A stretch of DNA of 64,000 bases, from assembly GCF_900156745.1 (NCBI RefSeq), contig NZ_LT707065.1, forward strand, positions 5,902,086 through 5,966,085, given 5' to 3'. Positions 1-9,350 of the stretch are shown here, piece by piece (position 1 is the stretch's first letter; each line of letters begins with the position of its first letter). The notes beneath the pieces were generated by a model. That model ran no database searches. It saw only the letters and a list, made by a program, of their open reading frames with translations, and was not told where the DNA came from. The translations under genes and the position numbers were made by a program. The DNA is from Achromobacter sp. MFA1 R4 (GTDB taxonomy: Bacteria; Pseudomonadota; Gammaproteobacteria; Burkholderiales; Burkholderiaceae_B).

Positions 1-461
1 TTCTGGACGTCTTCGACGTACGTGCCCATGCCGGTGCTCCAGAAGGCGCCGTAGCCCAGCATGTGCACCGCGTTCAGGATGTTCATCACCGAGCAACCGG
101 TGGCCAGCAGCTGCTCCTGCTCGGGGATCTTGGTGTTGTCGTGGGCGATCTTCTGCGCCACGCCGATGAACAGCGGCACATCGGCCATCCATGCCCGCAC
201 CGATTTTTCCTTTTCGGGCGTCATGCGCGGATCGCCGCTGCGCTTGACGGCCTCCAGCGCCACGTCCGCCAGCTTGCCGATAGCCTCGCCCTGGATCACG
301 ACAAAGCGCCACGGGCGCAGCGCGCCGTGGTCGGGCGCCGACATGGCGGCCTGCAGGATCTGCTGGAGTTCGTCGGGCTTGGGCGCGGGCGCGCGCAGGA
401 ACTTGGTGGAGCGGCGCGTGGTCAGGGCGTGGATCGGGGCGGCGGTCTGATTTTCGGTCAT
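1..461 (-). CDS. Nitroreductase family protein (3'-truncated by window edge)
   Basis: Read on the minus strand from the ATG at 461, this gives about 153 residues beginning MTENQTAAPIHALTTRRSTK and runs off the window start, so the C-terminus is missing. The early ALTTRRSTKFL stretch (FMN-phosphate contacts), APDHGALRPWRFVVIQG and the later NILNAVHMLGYGAFWSTG segment are typical of small YdjA-like FMN-dependent nitroreductases, which reduce nitro-aromatic or quinone-like substrates with NAD(P)H. The family is usually about 180-200 residues, so some 30-45 residues are probably lost. The gene stands apart from the cadR gene that follows. Substrate cannot be inferred. Confidence 0.85.
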   Translation of the reverse strand, partial: MTENQTAAPIHALTTRRSTKFLRAPAPKPDELQQILQAAMSAPDHGALRPWRFVVIQGEAIGKLADVALEAVKRSGDPRMTPEKEKSVRAWMADVPLFIGVAQKIAHDNTKIPEQEQLLATGCSVMNILNAVHMLGYGAFWSTGMGTYVEDVQ

Positions 462-565
462 TGATTCGTGCGCAAATGGGAAAGAAACAGATTCTCATAT
501 TAAGCGATGAGGCCGGCCGAGGCGGCCATCCCCCGGCCTGCAGCAAGGATATCGACGCCGCGCCC

Positions 566-1000
566 TCACCCCAGGTGCGTATGCCGCTCCTGCCGCTCTT
601 CGACCTGCATTTCGCTCAGGCCGTGCAGAATGCCGCAATCGTCCGTGTCGGGCCGCGCGGAGACGCAGCGCTGGCGCAATTCGGTCAACTGGGCTTTCAA
701 CTGCATCAGTTCGGAGATGCGCGCATCGACGTGCGAGATGTGCGCGTCGAACAGTTCATTGATGGGGCCGCATCCTGTCCGGTGGTTGTCGGCCACGGAC
801 AGGATGGCGCGGATTTCGTCCTGCGTCATGTCCAGCGCCCGGCAATTGCGGATCAGCCGCAGGCGCTCCAGGTGCGTCTGGCCGTAGCTGCGGTAATTGT
901 TCAGTCCCCGCTCCGGCGCGGGCAGCAGCCCTTCCTTTTCGTAGTACCTGACGGTTTCGACCGTGGTGCCGGCCGCCGTGGCCAATTCTCCTATACGCAT
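566..1000 (-). CDS. cadR: MerR-family Cd(II)/Pb(II)-responsive regulator (CadR/PbrR type)
   Basis: A 144-residue cytoplasmic MerR protein. It has an N-terminal winged HTH (MRIGELATAAGTTVETVRYYEKEGLLP), a dimerisation helix and a metal loop. Cysteines at 77, 112 and 122 match the three-cysteine spacing of the CadR/PbrR branch that senses Cd(II), Pb(II) and often Zn(II). The start at 1000 is preferred over the upstream ATG at 1018 because MRIGEL is the normal N-terminus of the family. The gene diverges from the P1B-ATPase at 1099. By analogy it would underwind the long-spacer promoter between them when metal is bound. Which metal dominates cannot be settled from sequence. Confidence 0.9.
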   Translation of the reverse strand: MRIGELATAAGTTVETVRYYEKEGLLPAPERGLNNYRSYGQTHLERLRLIRNCRALDMTQDEIRAILSVADNHRTGCGPINELFDAHISHVDARISELMQLKAQLTELRQRCVSARPDTDDCGILHGLSEMQVEERQERHTHLG

Positions 1001-1035
1001 GGCTGCCTCCCGGATCAAATCCGATGGTTAGGGGG

Positions 1036-1066
1036 TTGACCCTATAGTAACTCCAAGGTGTGGAAT
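1036..1066 (+). promoter_or_regulatory. MerR-type promoter/operator of the metal ATPase
   Basis: A -35 TTGACC (1036-1041) and a -10-like TGGAAT (1061-1066) are separated by 19 bp, the overlong spacing typical of MerR-family targets. An imperfect dyad ACCCTATAG-TAA-CTCCAAGGT (1039-1059) fills the spacer and resembles CadR/PbrR operators, which also begin CCCTATAG. It lies between the divergent cadR and ATPase genes, so it probably controls both. Confidence 0.75.
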
Positions 1067-1098
1067 TGCGTCACCAGCTTATTTGAAGGGTCAAGCAG

Positions 1099-3543
1099 AT
1101 GTCTTTACCGCCGGTCAAACAACGCGAACATCAGCCCGCCGAGCGCGGCGGCGCCTGCTGCGGCGGGCACACGCGGGAACCGAAGGCGTGCGAAACGCAG
1201 CGCCGCGCGGACGGCCCTGCGCCCGACCACGGTCACGACCACGGCCACGGCCACGGCCACGGCCACGGCCATGATCATGGCCACGCCGGCTGCGGCGGAC
1301 AACGCCACGACCCGGCGCCTGACGCCGGGCACCGCCATGCGCACGCCGACGCGCCGTGCTGCGGCCACGACCATCCGCCCGCCAGCCTGGACGCCGCCGA
1401 CCCCGCCCCCAGCGCCCTGTCGGCCGGCCCCGGCCAGCGGCTGGCGCGCCTGCGCATCGGCCAGATGGACTGCCCCACCGAGGAAACGCTGATCCGCAAA
1501 AAGCTGGCCGGCGTGGACGGGGTGCATGCGCTGGACTTCAACCTGATGCAGCGCGTGCTGACAGTGGTCCACGCCGACGGCGCGCTGGACCGCATCGTCA
1601 CCGCCATCAAGTCGCTCGACATGACGCCCGAGGCGCTGGCCGACGGCGCGGCGCCCTCCCCCGCGCCCGCCGCCAAGGCGGTGAACTGGTGGCTGATCGG
1701 CGGCGCAGGCGTGCTGGCCGCGCTGTCCGAGTTCTCGCACTTCGCCGGCGGCCCCCTGCTGCTGACCGCGGCGCTGGCCGTGGCGGCCATCCTGGCATGC
1801 GGTGTCAGCACCTACCGCAAGGGCTGGATCGCGGTGCGCAACGGCAACCTGAACATCAACGCCCTCATGAGCATCGCCGTCACCGGCGCGGTCCTGATCG
1901 GCCAATGGCCCGAGGCCGCCATGGTGATGTTCCTGTTCAACGTGGCCGAGCTGATCGAAGCGCGGTCGCTGGACCGGGCGCGCAACGCCGTGCGCGGCCT
2001 GCTGGACCTCGCCCCCGAAACCGCCACGGTGCGCCAGCCCGACGGCAATTGGACCGAGGTGCCCGCAACCTCCCTGCAACCGGGCGACATCGTGCGTGTG
2101 CGTCCCGGCGAGCGCATCGCGGCGGACGGCATCATCGTCAGCGGCAGCTCGGCCGTGGACCAGTCCCCCATCACCGGCGAAAGCCTGCCCGTCGAAAAGG
2201 CCCAGGACGACCCCGTCTTCGCCGCCACCGTCAACGCGGCCGGCTCCTTCGACTATCGCGTGACCGCCGCGGCGGGCAACACCACGCTGGCGCGCATCAT
2301 CCACGCCGTGGAGCAGGCGCAGGGCGCGCGCGCGCCGACCCAGCGCTTCATCGACCGCTTCTCGCGCGTCTACACGCCCGCCGTGGTCGCCGTCGCGCTG
2401 GCGGTGGCGGTGCTGCCGCCGCTGCTGTGGGCACAGCCCTGGTTCGACGCCATCTACCGCGCGCTGGCGCTGCTGATCATCGCCTGCCCCTGCGCCCTGG
2501 TGATCTCCACGCCCGTCAGCATCGTCAGCGGCCTGACCGCGGCCTCGCGCCGCGGCATCCTGGTCAAGGGCGGCGTGTATCTCGAAGAAGGCCGCAGCCT
2601 GAAATGGCTGGCGCTGGACAAGACAGGCACGCTGACGCATGGCAAGCCGGTGCAGACCGACTTCCAGGACTGGGACGCCGCCGAACCGGGACGCCCCGCG
2701 GCCGCCCTGGTCGCGGCCAGCCTGGCCGCCCGGTCGGATCACCCGGTGTCGCTCGCGGTGGCCACCGCCGCGCGCGAGGCCGGCAGCGCGCTGCGCGACG
2801 TGGACGCCTTCACCGCCCTGCCCGGCCGCGGCGTCAGCGCGCGGCTCGACGGCGTGACGTACCAGTTGGGCAACCGCCGCCTGATGCGCGAACTGGGCGT
2901 GTCCAGCGACCGGCTGGAAGCCCGCCTGGATGAACTGGAAAGCCAGGGCAAGAGCGCGATCGCGCTGACCGATGGCCGCCGCGTGCTGGCGCTGGCCGCC
3001 GTGGCCGACACGGTCAAGCCCACCAGCGGCGAGGCCATCGCGGACCTGCACGGACTGGGCGTGCGCACGCTGATGCTGACCGGCGACAACACGCCGACCG
3101 CGCAGGCCATCGCGCGCCAGGTCGGCATCGACGAAGCGCGCGGCGATCAGTTGCCCGAAGACAAGCTGGCCGCCATCGAAAGCAAGCTGGCCCCGGACAT
3201 CCGCGTCGGCATGGTGGGCGATGGCATCAACGACGCGCCCGCGCTGGCCCGCGCCGACATCGGCTTCGCCATGGGCGCGGCCGGCACCGGCACGGCGATC
3301 GAGACCGCCGACGTGGCCCTCATGGACGACGACCTGCGCAAGATCGGCACCTTCCTGCGCCTGTCGCGCGCCACGCATCGCGTGCTGGTCCAGAACATCG
3401 CGCTGGCCCTGGGCATCAAGGCGGTATTCCTGGCCCTGGCGGTGACCGGGCACGCGACGCTGTGGATGGCGGTGTTTGCGGACGTGGGCGCCAGCCTGCT
3501 GGTGGTGGCCAACGGCCTGCGGCTGCTGCGCGCCGCGCGGTGA
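1099..3543 (+). CDS. cadA: P1B-type heavy-metal (Cd/Zn/Pb) translocating ATPase
   Basis: An 814-residue inner-membrane efflux pump. Residues 43-92 are a His/Cys-rich tail with runs of HG and CCGHDH, probably metal-binding. An HMA-like domain follows (about 116-180) whose metal site reads MDCPTEE, with one cysteine instead of the usual CxxC, as in several betaproteobacterial Cd/Pb/Zn pumps. Core motifs are TGES (359-362), the CPC transmembrane site (463-465), the phosphorylated Asp507 in DKTGTLTHG, an SDHPVS motif and GDGINDAPA. It is driven by the MerR-type promoter at 1036-1066. I place it in the Zn/Cd/Pb subgroup because of the CPC motif and the CadR neighbour; copper is less likely. Confidence 0.92.
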   Translation: MSLPPVKQREHQPAERGGACCGGHTREPKACETQRRADGPAPDHGHDHGHGHGHGHGHDHGHAGCGGQRHDPAPDAGHRHAHADAPCCGHDHPPASLDAADPAPSALSAGPGQRLARLRIGQMDCPTEETLIRKKLAGVDGVHALDFNLMQRVLTVVHADGALDRIVTAIKSLDMTPEALADGAAPSPAPAAKAVNWWLIGGAGVLAALSEFSHFAGGPLLLTAALAVAAILACGVSTYRKGWIAVRNGNLNINALMSIAVTGAVLIGQWPEAAMVMFLFNVAELIEARSLDRARNAVRGLLDLAPETATVRQPDGNWTEVPATSLQPGDIVRVRPGERIAADGIIVSGSSAVDQSPITGESLPVEKAQDDPVFAATVNAAGSFDYRVTAAAGNTTLARIIHAVEQAQGARAPTQRFIDRFSRVYTPAVVAVALAVAVLPPLLWAQPWFDAIYRALALLIIACPCALVISTPVSIVSGLTAASRRGILVKGGVYLEEGRSLKWLALDKTGTLTHGKPVQTDFQDWDAAEPGRPAAALVAASLAARSDHPVSLAVATAAREAGSALRDVDAFTALPGRGVSARLDGVTYQLGNRRLMRELGVSSDRLEARLDELESQGKSAIALTDGRRVLALAAVADTVKPTSGEAIADLHGLGVRTLMLTGDNTPTAQAIARQVGIDEARGDQLPEDKLAAIESKLAPDIRVGMVGDGINDAPALARADIGFAMGAAGTGTAIETADVALMDDDLRKIGTFLRLSRATHRVLVQNIALALGIKAVFLALAVTGHATLWMAVFADVGASLLVVANGLRLLRAAR
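1243..1270 (+). repeat. Hexanucleotide tandem repeat encoding the His-Gly run
   Basis: The unit GGCCAC is repeated about 4.7 times inside the ATPase gene and encodes alternating Gly-His. Such in-frame hexamer tracts can gain or lose two residues by slippage without breaking the reading frame, so the length of the metal-binding tail may vary between strains. Confidence 0.7.
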
Positions 3544-3609
3544 CCGCGGAGATTGCCTATATGATGGCGAAAAACAGAGCCGCCCCGCGCGCCGTCAAGG
3601 AGACTCCGC

Positions 3610-4509
3610 TTGTCCGCAGGTACGCATTCGCCCTCCCCGGAGACGTTTCCCACCTTTGAATCGTCCGATTTCTCGGGAGAGGGTTCCTTCTACTTCGATC
3701 TCGTGCGCCTGCAGGATCACGACGACATCCCCCGCGGCTTCCTGCACCGGCACCGCTATTACCACCTGCTCTGGATGACGCAGGCGCGCGGCACGCACAT
3801 GCTGGACTTCGAACAGCACGAGGTGCGCGACCATTCGGTGTTCTTCCTGTCGCCCGGCCAGATCCACGCCTGGACGTCGTCGGTCAAGCCGAGCGGCTAC
3901 GTCATGAACATCAGCACGGAGTTCTTTGCGCAGATGTTTCCGCGCGCGGACGACATTGCCAAATTTCCGTTCTTTCACCTGGCGGGCGGCTCGCCGGTCA
4001 TTTACCTGACCCGCGACCAGCACGACGCCATGCTGCCGCTGCTGGGCGAGATCGAACGCGAAACGCGCGACCGCCAGACGGGGCGCTTCGACGTGGTGCG
4101 CTCCTACCTGCTGATCCTCCTGACGCAGCTTCGCCGCCTGTACCCCGCCGACGAACGCGAGACCGCCGCCGGCCCCAGCTATTCGCTGGCCAAGCGGTTC
4201 ACCATGCTGATCGAAGAGCACTACCTGGACTTCACCGCCATCCGCCAGTACGCCGACGCCCTGTGCGTCAGCGAACGCCAGCTCAACGACGCCGTCAAGC
4301 GCAGCGTGGGGCGCACCGCCAGCCGGCTCGTCCAGGAACGCATCGCGCTGGAAGCCAAGCGGCTCCTGTGCAATACCGATCTGAGCATCGCCGAGATCGG
4401 ATTCCAGTTGAACATCGAAGACCCCGCGTACTTCGCCCGCTTCTTCAAAAAGCATACCGGCTGCCCGCCGGGCGACTTTCGCAAGAAGTACTACCGCCCC
4501 GTCGAATGA
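3610..4509 (+). CDS. AraC-family transcriptional regulator
   Basis: A 299-residue regulator with an N-terminal cupin-like sensing domain (FLHRHRYYHLLW, then FFLSPGQIHAW at about 77-88) and a C-terminal double HTH. The second HTH contains the family signature IAEIGFQLNIEDPAYFARFFKKHTGCPPGDFRKKY. The start is TTG at 3610, chosen because AAGGAG sits just upstream (3599-3604). It lies 168 bp ahead of the ThDP enzyme in the same direction and probably activates the ThDP-Bug-NIPSNAP genes in response to an aromatic or organic acid. The architecture recalls PobR/HpaA-like activators, but the effector is unknown. Confidence 0.88.
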   Translation: MSAGTHSPSPETFPTFESSDFSGEGSFYFDLVRLQDHDDIPRGFLHRHRYYHLLWMTQARGTHMLDFEQHEVRDHSVFFLSPGQIHAWTSSVKPSGYVMNISTEFFAQMFPRADDIAKFPFFHLAGGSPVIYLTRDQHDAMLPLLGEIERETRDRQTGRFDVVRSYLLILLTQLRRLYPADERETAAGPSYSLAKRFTMLIEEHYLDFTAIRQYADALCVSERQLNDAVKRSVGRTASRLVQERIALEAKRLLCNTDLSIAEIGFQLNIEDPAYFARFFKKHTGCPPGDFRKKYYRPVE

Positions 4510-4677
4510 CGCCCTCGTCGGCGCCCACGCTGCCGGCCACCCCGGGCCGGGCCGCAAAAAAGTGCAAAACAAGCTCTGATCTGTCCTAACGCGCCCCGGC
4601 CGGGGCTGCGTACAGTTCATCCAGACTCAACCCGCCGCGCTGCGGCCTGATTGAAACGGCGATGAACTGAAACGGCG

Positions 4678-6363
4678 ATGAACGACACTTCAACTTTGAT
4701 GACGGGCGGCCAGCATGTGGTGCGGGCCTTGCTGGAACACGGCGTGGATACGGTTTTCGGTGTCCCCGGCGAAAGCTACCTGGACGTATTGGACGCCCTG
4801 TACACGGCGGGCGACCAGATCCGCCTGGTGTCCTGCCGCCATGAAGGCGCAGCCGCCTTCATGGCCGAGGCGCACGGCAAGCTGACCGGACGCCCGGGCA
4901 TCTGCATGGTCACGCGCGGCCCCGGCGCCACCAACGCCAGCATCGGCGTGCAGACCGCGTTCCAGGACTCCACGCCGCTCATCGTGCTGGTCGGGCAGGT
5001 CGGCAGCGACATGGTCGAGCGCGAGGCGTTCCAGGAGATCGACTACCGCCGCATGTTCGGCCAGTTCACCAAGTGGGTGGCGCAGATCGACAGCCCCGCG
5101 CGCGTCACCGAATACATGAACCGCGCGTTTTCCGTCGCGACCTCCGGCCGCCCCGGCCCGGTGGTCCTGGCGCTGCCCGAGGACATGCTGACCGACGTGG
5201 CCCCGGCCCTGCCCTGCGGGTCGATCCAGGTGCCGCAGGCCTACCCGGCGCCCGAGGCGCTGGCCGACATGCGCGCGCTGCTGGCCGGCGCGCAACGCCC
5301 CCTCATGATCGTGGGCGGCTCCGGATGGACCGACGCGGGACTGGCGAGCCTGACCCGCTTTGCCACCCTGAACGGTCTGCCCGTTGCGGCCTCGTTCCGC
5401 CGCCAGGACCTGTTCGACAACCGCCACGCGCAGTACGTGGGCGAAGTCGGCATTGGCGTGAACCCCGAACTGGCCGAGGCGGTGCGCAGCGCCGACGTCA
5501 TCCTGGCCGTGGGCGCGCGGCTGGGAGAGATGGTGACGGGCGGCTACACGCTGCTGCAATCGCCGGTGCCCGCCCAGAAGCTGATCCATGTGCTGGCCAG
5601 CGCGGAAGAACTGGGCCGCGTCTACCAGCCGGCCCTCAAGATCCAGTCTGGCATGGACGCCTTCGCCCGGATGTCCGCGGAACTGGAGCCCCTGGATGCG
5701 GCGCCCTGGCGCGGCTGGGCGAGCGGCCTGCGCGACAACTACCTGCGCTACACGGAACCGCCCGCCTCGACGGCGCGGCTGGACCCCGCGCGCGTCATGC
5801 TGACCCTGCGCGACACGCTGGAGCCCAGCGCGATCCTGACCAATGGCGCCGGCAACTACAGCGCCTGGGCGCATCGCTATTACCGCTTCAGCCAGCCCCG
5901 CACCCAGCTCGCGCCCACCAGCGGCGCCATGGGTTACGGCGTGCCGGCGGCCATTGCGGCCAAGCTGCGCCACCCCGACCGCCAGGTCATCTGCCTGGCC
6001 GGCGACGGCTGCTTCCTGATGACGTCGCAGGAGCTGGCCACCGTGAAACAGCATCGGCTGGGAATCGTATTCATCGTGTTCAACAACGGCATGTACGGCA
6101 CGATCCGCATGCACCAGGAGATCCATTACCCCGGCCGCACCATCGGCACGGACCTGTGCAACCCCGATTTCGTGGCCTACGCGCAGTCGTTCGGCCTGAC
6201 CGCCGAACGCGTGGCGAGCCATGAAGACTTCGCCCCCGCCCTGGCGCGTGCGCTGGACAGCGGCTCCCCTTATCTCATCGAACTCAGTCTGGACCCCGAG
6301 GTGATCACGCCCCGGGCCACCCTGACGAGCCTGCGCGACAAGGCGCGCGCCGCCAGGACCTGA
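4678..6363 (+). CDS. Thiamine-diphosphate-dependent enzyme (acetolactate synthase/decarboxylase-like)
   Basis: A 561-residue protein with the three-domain ThDP fold. The N-terminal PYR domain carries the activating Glu56 (CRHEGAAAFMAEAHGKL), a central domain follows, and the C-terminal PP domain has the Mg-ThDP motif GDG at 442-444 with NN at 469-470. The family includes acetolactate synthase large subunit, glyoxylate carboligase, benzoylformate decarboxylase and oxalyl-CoA decarboxylase. No small ALS regulatory subunit is adjacent, so a catabolic 2-oxoacid lyase or ligase is more likely than branched-chain amino acid synthesis. It is followed after 50 bp by a Bug binding protein and then a NIPSNAP gene, suggesting uptake and breakdown of one organic acid. 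Confidence 0.85.
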   Translation: MNDTSTLMTGGQHVVRALLEHGVDTVFGVPGESYLDVLDALYTAGDQIRLVSCRHEGAAAFMAEAHGKLTGRPGICMVTRGPGATNASIGVQTAFQDSTPLIVLVGQVGSDMVEREAFQEIDYRRMFGQFTKWVAQIDSPARVTEYMNRAFSVATSGRPGPVVLALPEDMLTDVAPALPCGSIQVPQAYPAPEALADMRALLAGAQRPLMIVGGSGWTDAGLASLTRFATLNGLPVAASFRRQDLFDNRHAQYVGEVGIGVNPELAEAVRSADVILAVGARLGEMVTGGYTLLQSPVPAQKLIHVLASAEELGRVYQPALKIQSGMDAFARMSAELEPLDAAPWRGWASGLRDNYLRYTEPPASTARLDPARVMLTLRDTLEPSAILTNGAGNYSAWAHRYYRFSQPRTQLAPTSGAMGYGVPAAIAAKLRHPDRQVICLAGDGCFLMTSQELATVKQHRLGIVFIVFNNGMYGTIRMHQEIHYPGRTIGTDLCNPDFVAYAQSFGLTAERVASHEDFAPALARALDSGSPYLIELSLDPEVITPRATLTSLRDKARAART

Positions 6364-6413
6364 CGCACGCAGGTCCGGCACCCCCATAAAAAAATCCAAC
6401 ACTGGAGAGAGAC

Positions 6414-7403
6414 ATGACAAGTTCCCTGACCCGCGCGCGGCGCCTCGCCGGCGCCGCCATGCTGGCCGCCGCCTCGCTGGGCGCGATGGCCACGTCCGCC
6501 GCGGCGGATTACCCCGACCGCCCCCTGCGCATCATCGTGCCCTTCGCGGCCGGCGGCGCCACCGACGTGATCGCCCGCACCGTCGCGCAATCCATGTCCA
6601 CCCGCCTGGGGCAGCCCGTGGTGGTGGAAAACAAGGCGGGCGCCAACGGCAATATCGGCGCCGTCATGGCCGCGCGCGCCGAGCCCGACGGCTACACCTT
6701 GCTGATGGCCACCTCCAGCCATGCCATCAACGCCACGCTCTACCACAAGCTGGACTACAACCTGACGCGCGACTTCGCGGGCCTGTCCAACCTGGCGTCG
6801 GTGCCCCTGCTGCTGGTGGTGAACCCCTCGGTGCCGGCCAAGACGCCGCAGGAGCTGGCCGCCTACGCCAAGGCCAACGGCAACCGCGTCAACTATGCGT
6901 CCGGCGGCACCGGCACCGCGTCGCACCTGGCCGGCGCGCAATTCAATTCGCTGGCGGACGCGCAGATGACCCATGTGCCGTACAAGGGCGGCGCGCAGGC
7001 GCTCAATGACCTGATGGGCGGCCAGGTGCAGATCATGTTCGCCAACCTGCCCGAAGTGCTGTCGCAGGTGCAGGCGGGCCGCCTCACGCCCATCGCCGTC
7101 ACCGGCACCCAGCGCCACGCCGCCCTGCCCGACGTGCCCGCGTTTTCCGAAACGCCCTACACGGCCATGAACGCGCGCTCCTGGTTTGGCCTGTTCGTGC
7201 CTGCGGCCACGCCCGCGCCGGTGGTCGAAAAGCTGTCCAAGGCCATCACCGACGGCGTCGCGGACCCCGCGGTGCAGGACAAGCTCAAGGGCCTGGGCGC
7301 CGATCCCGTGGGCGACGGCCATGCCGCCTTCCAGCAATACGTGAACAACGAAGTCAAACGCTGGAGCGCGCTGGTCAAGCAGTCCGGCGCCACGGCCGAC
7401 TAG
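6414..7403 (+). CDS. Bug/TctC-family tripartite tricarboxylate transporter substrate-binding protein
   Basis: A 329-residue periplasmic protein with a clear signal peptide (RARRLAGAAMLAAASLG, cleavage near ATSAAA-DYPDRP). Family hallmarks are YPDRPLRIIVPFAAGGATDVIAR, VVVENKAGANGNIGA and YKGGAQALNDLMGGQ. Bug proteins bind carboxylates or other small organic molecules. Most are orphans without adjacent TctA/TctB membrane partners, as here. GAGAGA precedes the ATG. Co-orientation with the ThDP enzyme suggests they share a substrate. Confidence 0.93.
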   Translation: MTSSLTRARRLAGAAMLAAASLGAMATSAAADYPDRPLRIIVPFAAGGATDVIARTVAQSMSTRLGQPVVVENKAGANGNIGAVMAARAEPDGYTLLMATSSHAINATLYHKLDYNLTRDFAGLSNLASVPLLLVVNPSVPAKTPQELAAYAKANGNRVNYASGGTGTASHLAGAQFNSLADAQMTHVPYKGGAQALNDLMGGQVQIMFANLPEVLSQVQAGRLTPIAVTGTQRHAALPDVPAFSETPYTAMNARSWFGLFVPAATPAPVVEKLSKAITDGVADPAVQDKLKGLGADPVGDGHAAFQQYVNNEVKRWSALVKQSGATAD

Positions 7404-7437
7404 CAGGCTTTTACGCAACATTCATCGAGGATGCACC

Positions 7438-7755
7438 ATGCTTTACGACGTACGTACCTACACTTGCCGCGCCGGCACCATCAAGAAGCACCTGGCGCTC
7501 TACGCCGAGCACGGCTACGAGGTGCAGAGCCGCCATCTGGGCAAGCCGCTCGCCTACATGCAGACCGAGACGGGCAACGTCAACACCTACATGCACATCT
7601 GGGTGTATGAGAGCGCCGCCGACCGCGAAGCCAAGCGCCAGGCCTTGCAGAAGGACCCGGACTGGGCCACCTACCTGACCAAGAGCGCGGATGCCGGATA
7701 CCTGATCAGCCAGGAAAACCGGCTGATGACGCCCACGGCGTTCTTCAAGCCCTGA
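7438..7755 (+). CDS. NIPSNAP family protein
   Basis: A 105-residue ferredoxin-like alpha+beta barrel protein (MLYDVRTYTCRAGTIKKHL, then HIWVYESAADREAKRQAL and DPDWATYL) typical of NIPSNAP proteins. Their biochemical role in bacteria is poorly defined, but they commonly sit in catabolic operons. It follows the Bug gene by 34 bp with GAGGA before the ATG, so it is probably the last gene of the ThDP operon. It faces speG, only 14 bp away. Confidence 0.85.
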   Translation: MLYDVRTYTCRAGTIKKHLALYAEHGYEVQSRHLGKPLAYMQTETGNVNTYMHIWVYESAADREAKRQALQKDPDWATYLTKSADAGYLISQENRLMTPTAFFKP

Positions 7756-7769
7756 GCGGGCGGCGGGCG

Positions 7770-8354
7770 TCAGCCCGCCTGCTCTTCCTGCGGCCAGTCG
7801 CGCAGCACGGGCGCATCCGGCGCGCCCGGCCCGACGTCGCGCAGATGCTCGTGCTGCAGCAGCGCCATCCGGTAGGCGTCGCGGTACGCGCCGTTGGAAA
7901 AGAACTCTTCCTTCAGCAGGCCTTCGATCTGGAAACCGCAGCGCTCGTAGATGTGCACGGCCGCGGTATTGTCCTTGTCCACCACTAGATACACCTTGTG
8001 CAGGTTCAGCACGCGGAACGCATAGCCCACGGCGATGCGGGTCGCGGCCTTGGCGTAGCCCCTGCCCTGGTAGCTGGGCGCGATGATGATCTGGAATTCG
8101 GCGCGGCGGTGGATGTAATCGATCTCCACCAGTTCGACCAGCCCCGCGGGCTGCCCGGTGTCGTGCTCGATGATGAAGCGCCGCTCGTTCTGGTCGTGCA
8201 GATGGCGGTCGTACAGGGCGACCAGTTCGTCATAGGCCTCGTAGGGCTCTTCGAACCAGTAGCGCATGATGACGTCGTTATTGTTGATCTTGTGCACGAA
8301 GTGCAGGTCGCCGCGCTCGAGGGGGCGAATCTTGATATCGGATGTGACCGACAT
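7770..8354 (-). CDS. speG: Spermidine N1-acetyltransferase
   Basis: A 194-residue GNAT acetyltransferase that aligns from memory along its length with E. coli Spe[67 protein letters not shown] and [21 protein letters not shown]. SpeG acetylates spermidine/spermine with acetyl-CoA and detoxifies excess polyamine. The start is placed at MSVTSDIK (8354), with AGGT just upstream; the longer frame to 8435 has no family support. It is monocistronic and convergent with the NIPSNAP gene. Confidence 0.9.
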   Translation of the reverse strand: MSVTSDIKIRPLERGDLHFVHKINNNDVIMRYWFEEPYEAYDELVALYDRHLHDQNERRFIIEHDTGQPAGLVELVEIDYIHRRAEFQIIIAPSYQGRGYAKAATRIAVGYAFRVLNLHKVYLVVDKDNTAAVHIYERCGFQIEGLLKEEFFSNGAYRDAYRMALLQHEHLRDVGPGAPDAPVLRDWPQEEQAG

Positions 8355-8521
8355 GATGACCTCGGTATGGCCGCTGATGTAGGGCATTCTATGCCAATCG
8401 GCCTGCTGCGCACGGTCTTGCCGGTAAGCACGCAAGTATCTATAGGAAATACTTAAGAACCTTTATAAAATCCCTGGGTTCCTATCTGAGCGGGCGAGCC
8501 ATCGCCCTGGAAGCGATATCC

Positions 8522-9313
8522 ATGAGCCGTCCCGACCCCCTGTTCGTTCAATCCCTGGCCAAAGGCTTCGAGCTGCTCGAAGCCTTCGCCCAGCGCCCGT
8601 CCACCATGAGCATGAATGAACTCATGGAGATTACGGGATTTGACCGCAGCACCACGCAGCGCATGACGCACACCCTGGTCACGCTGGGCTACCTGGAACG
8701 CGGCGCGGGCGGCAAGGGCTACACGCCCGGCAAGAAGATCCTGCAGCGCAGCTTCGACTACATGCGCAGCGTGCCGCTGCTTGAACGCGCCACCCCGCTC
8801 ATCGCCGAAATGCAGCGCGAAACCAACGAACGCGTCGAGCTGAGCCTGTTCGACGACCTCTACATCATTTTTGCGCTGCGCCGCCAGACCAAGCGCCAGA
8901 CCTTCAGCAGCACGCTGGCCGGCCGCGCCTTGCCGATGGTGCAGACGGCCGGCGGGCGCGCCATCATGTCCCACCTGCCCGCCGAAGAGGTCGAAGACAT
9001 CCTGGCCCGGTCGGCGCAGATGCCGCTCGCCGCCATCCCGACCACGCCCAAGACCGACAACGATCCGGACCGCATCCGCGCCCTGGTCGAGCAGGCGCGC
9101 CAGGACGGCTATGCCATTGCCATCGAGGAAAGCATGCTCGGCGAACTGAACCTGGCCGCCGCCATCCTGGACCATCGTCATCGCCCGGTGGCGGCCATCC
9201 AGATCGCGGGGCTGGTGTCCGAATGGGCCACGCCGGCGGAGTTCGCGCGGCGCTATTCGCCGCTGCTGCTGACCGCGGCGCGCGGCCTGAGCGGAAAGGT
9301 CGGCTTGTCCTGA
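8522..9313 (+). CDS. IclR-family transcriptional regulator
   Basis: A 263-residue regulator. The winged HTH at about 9-70 (FVQSLAKGFELLEAF, MSMNELMEITGFDRSTTQRMTHTLVTLGYLE) is followed by the IclR effector domain (LERATPLIAEMQRETNERVELSLFD, GRALPMVQTAGGRAIMSHLP). It ends 37 bp from the aldolase gene, the last gene of the large minus-strand operon, and converges with it. IclR proteins often control neighbouring catabolic operons, so it is a candidate regulator of the 9.4-19.3 kb genes, but its own upstream region also faces speG. Confidence 0.9.
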   Translation: MSRPDPLFVQSLAKGFELLEAFAQRPSTMSMNELMEITGFDRSTTQRMTHTLVTLGYLERGAGGKGYTPGKKILQRSFDYMRSVPLLERATPLIAEMQRETNERVELSLFDDLYIIFALRRQTKRQTFSSTLAGRALPMVQTAGGRAIMSHLPAEEVEDILARSAQMPLAAIPTTPKTDNDPDRIRALVEQARQDGYAIAIEESMLGELNLAAAILDHRHRPVAAIQIAGLVSEWATPAEFARRYSPLLLTAARGLSGKVGLS

Positions 9314-9350
9314 ACGCCGGCCCGCCCATCCAGGTTGGCCAGGCTGTCTT

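Noticed and set aside
1201..1275. Regular short repeats resembling a CRISPR or VNTR block
   Set aside because: They are in-frame codons for His-Gly in the ATPase; there are no spacers.
1105..3453. A 782-residue minus-strand frame opposite the metal ATPase
   Set aside because: Low-complexity GQ/HRD composition, no domain; the plus strand encodes a complete P-type ATPase.
8457..8481. GAACC-N15-GGTTC inverted repeat upstream of the IclR gene
   Set aside because: Only 5 bp per arm with a long spacer; too weak to call as an operator.
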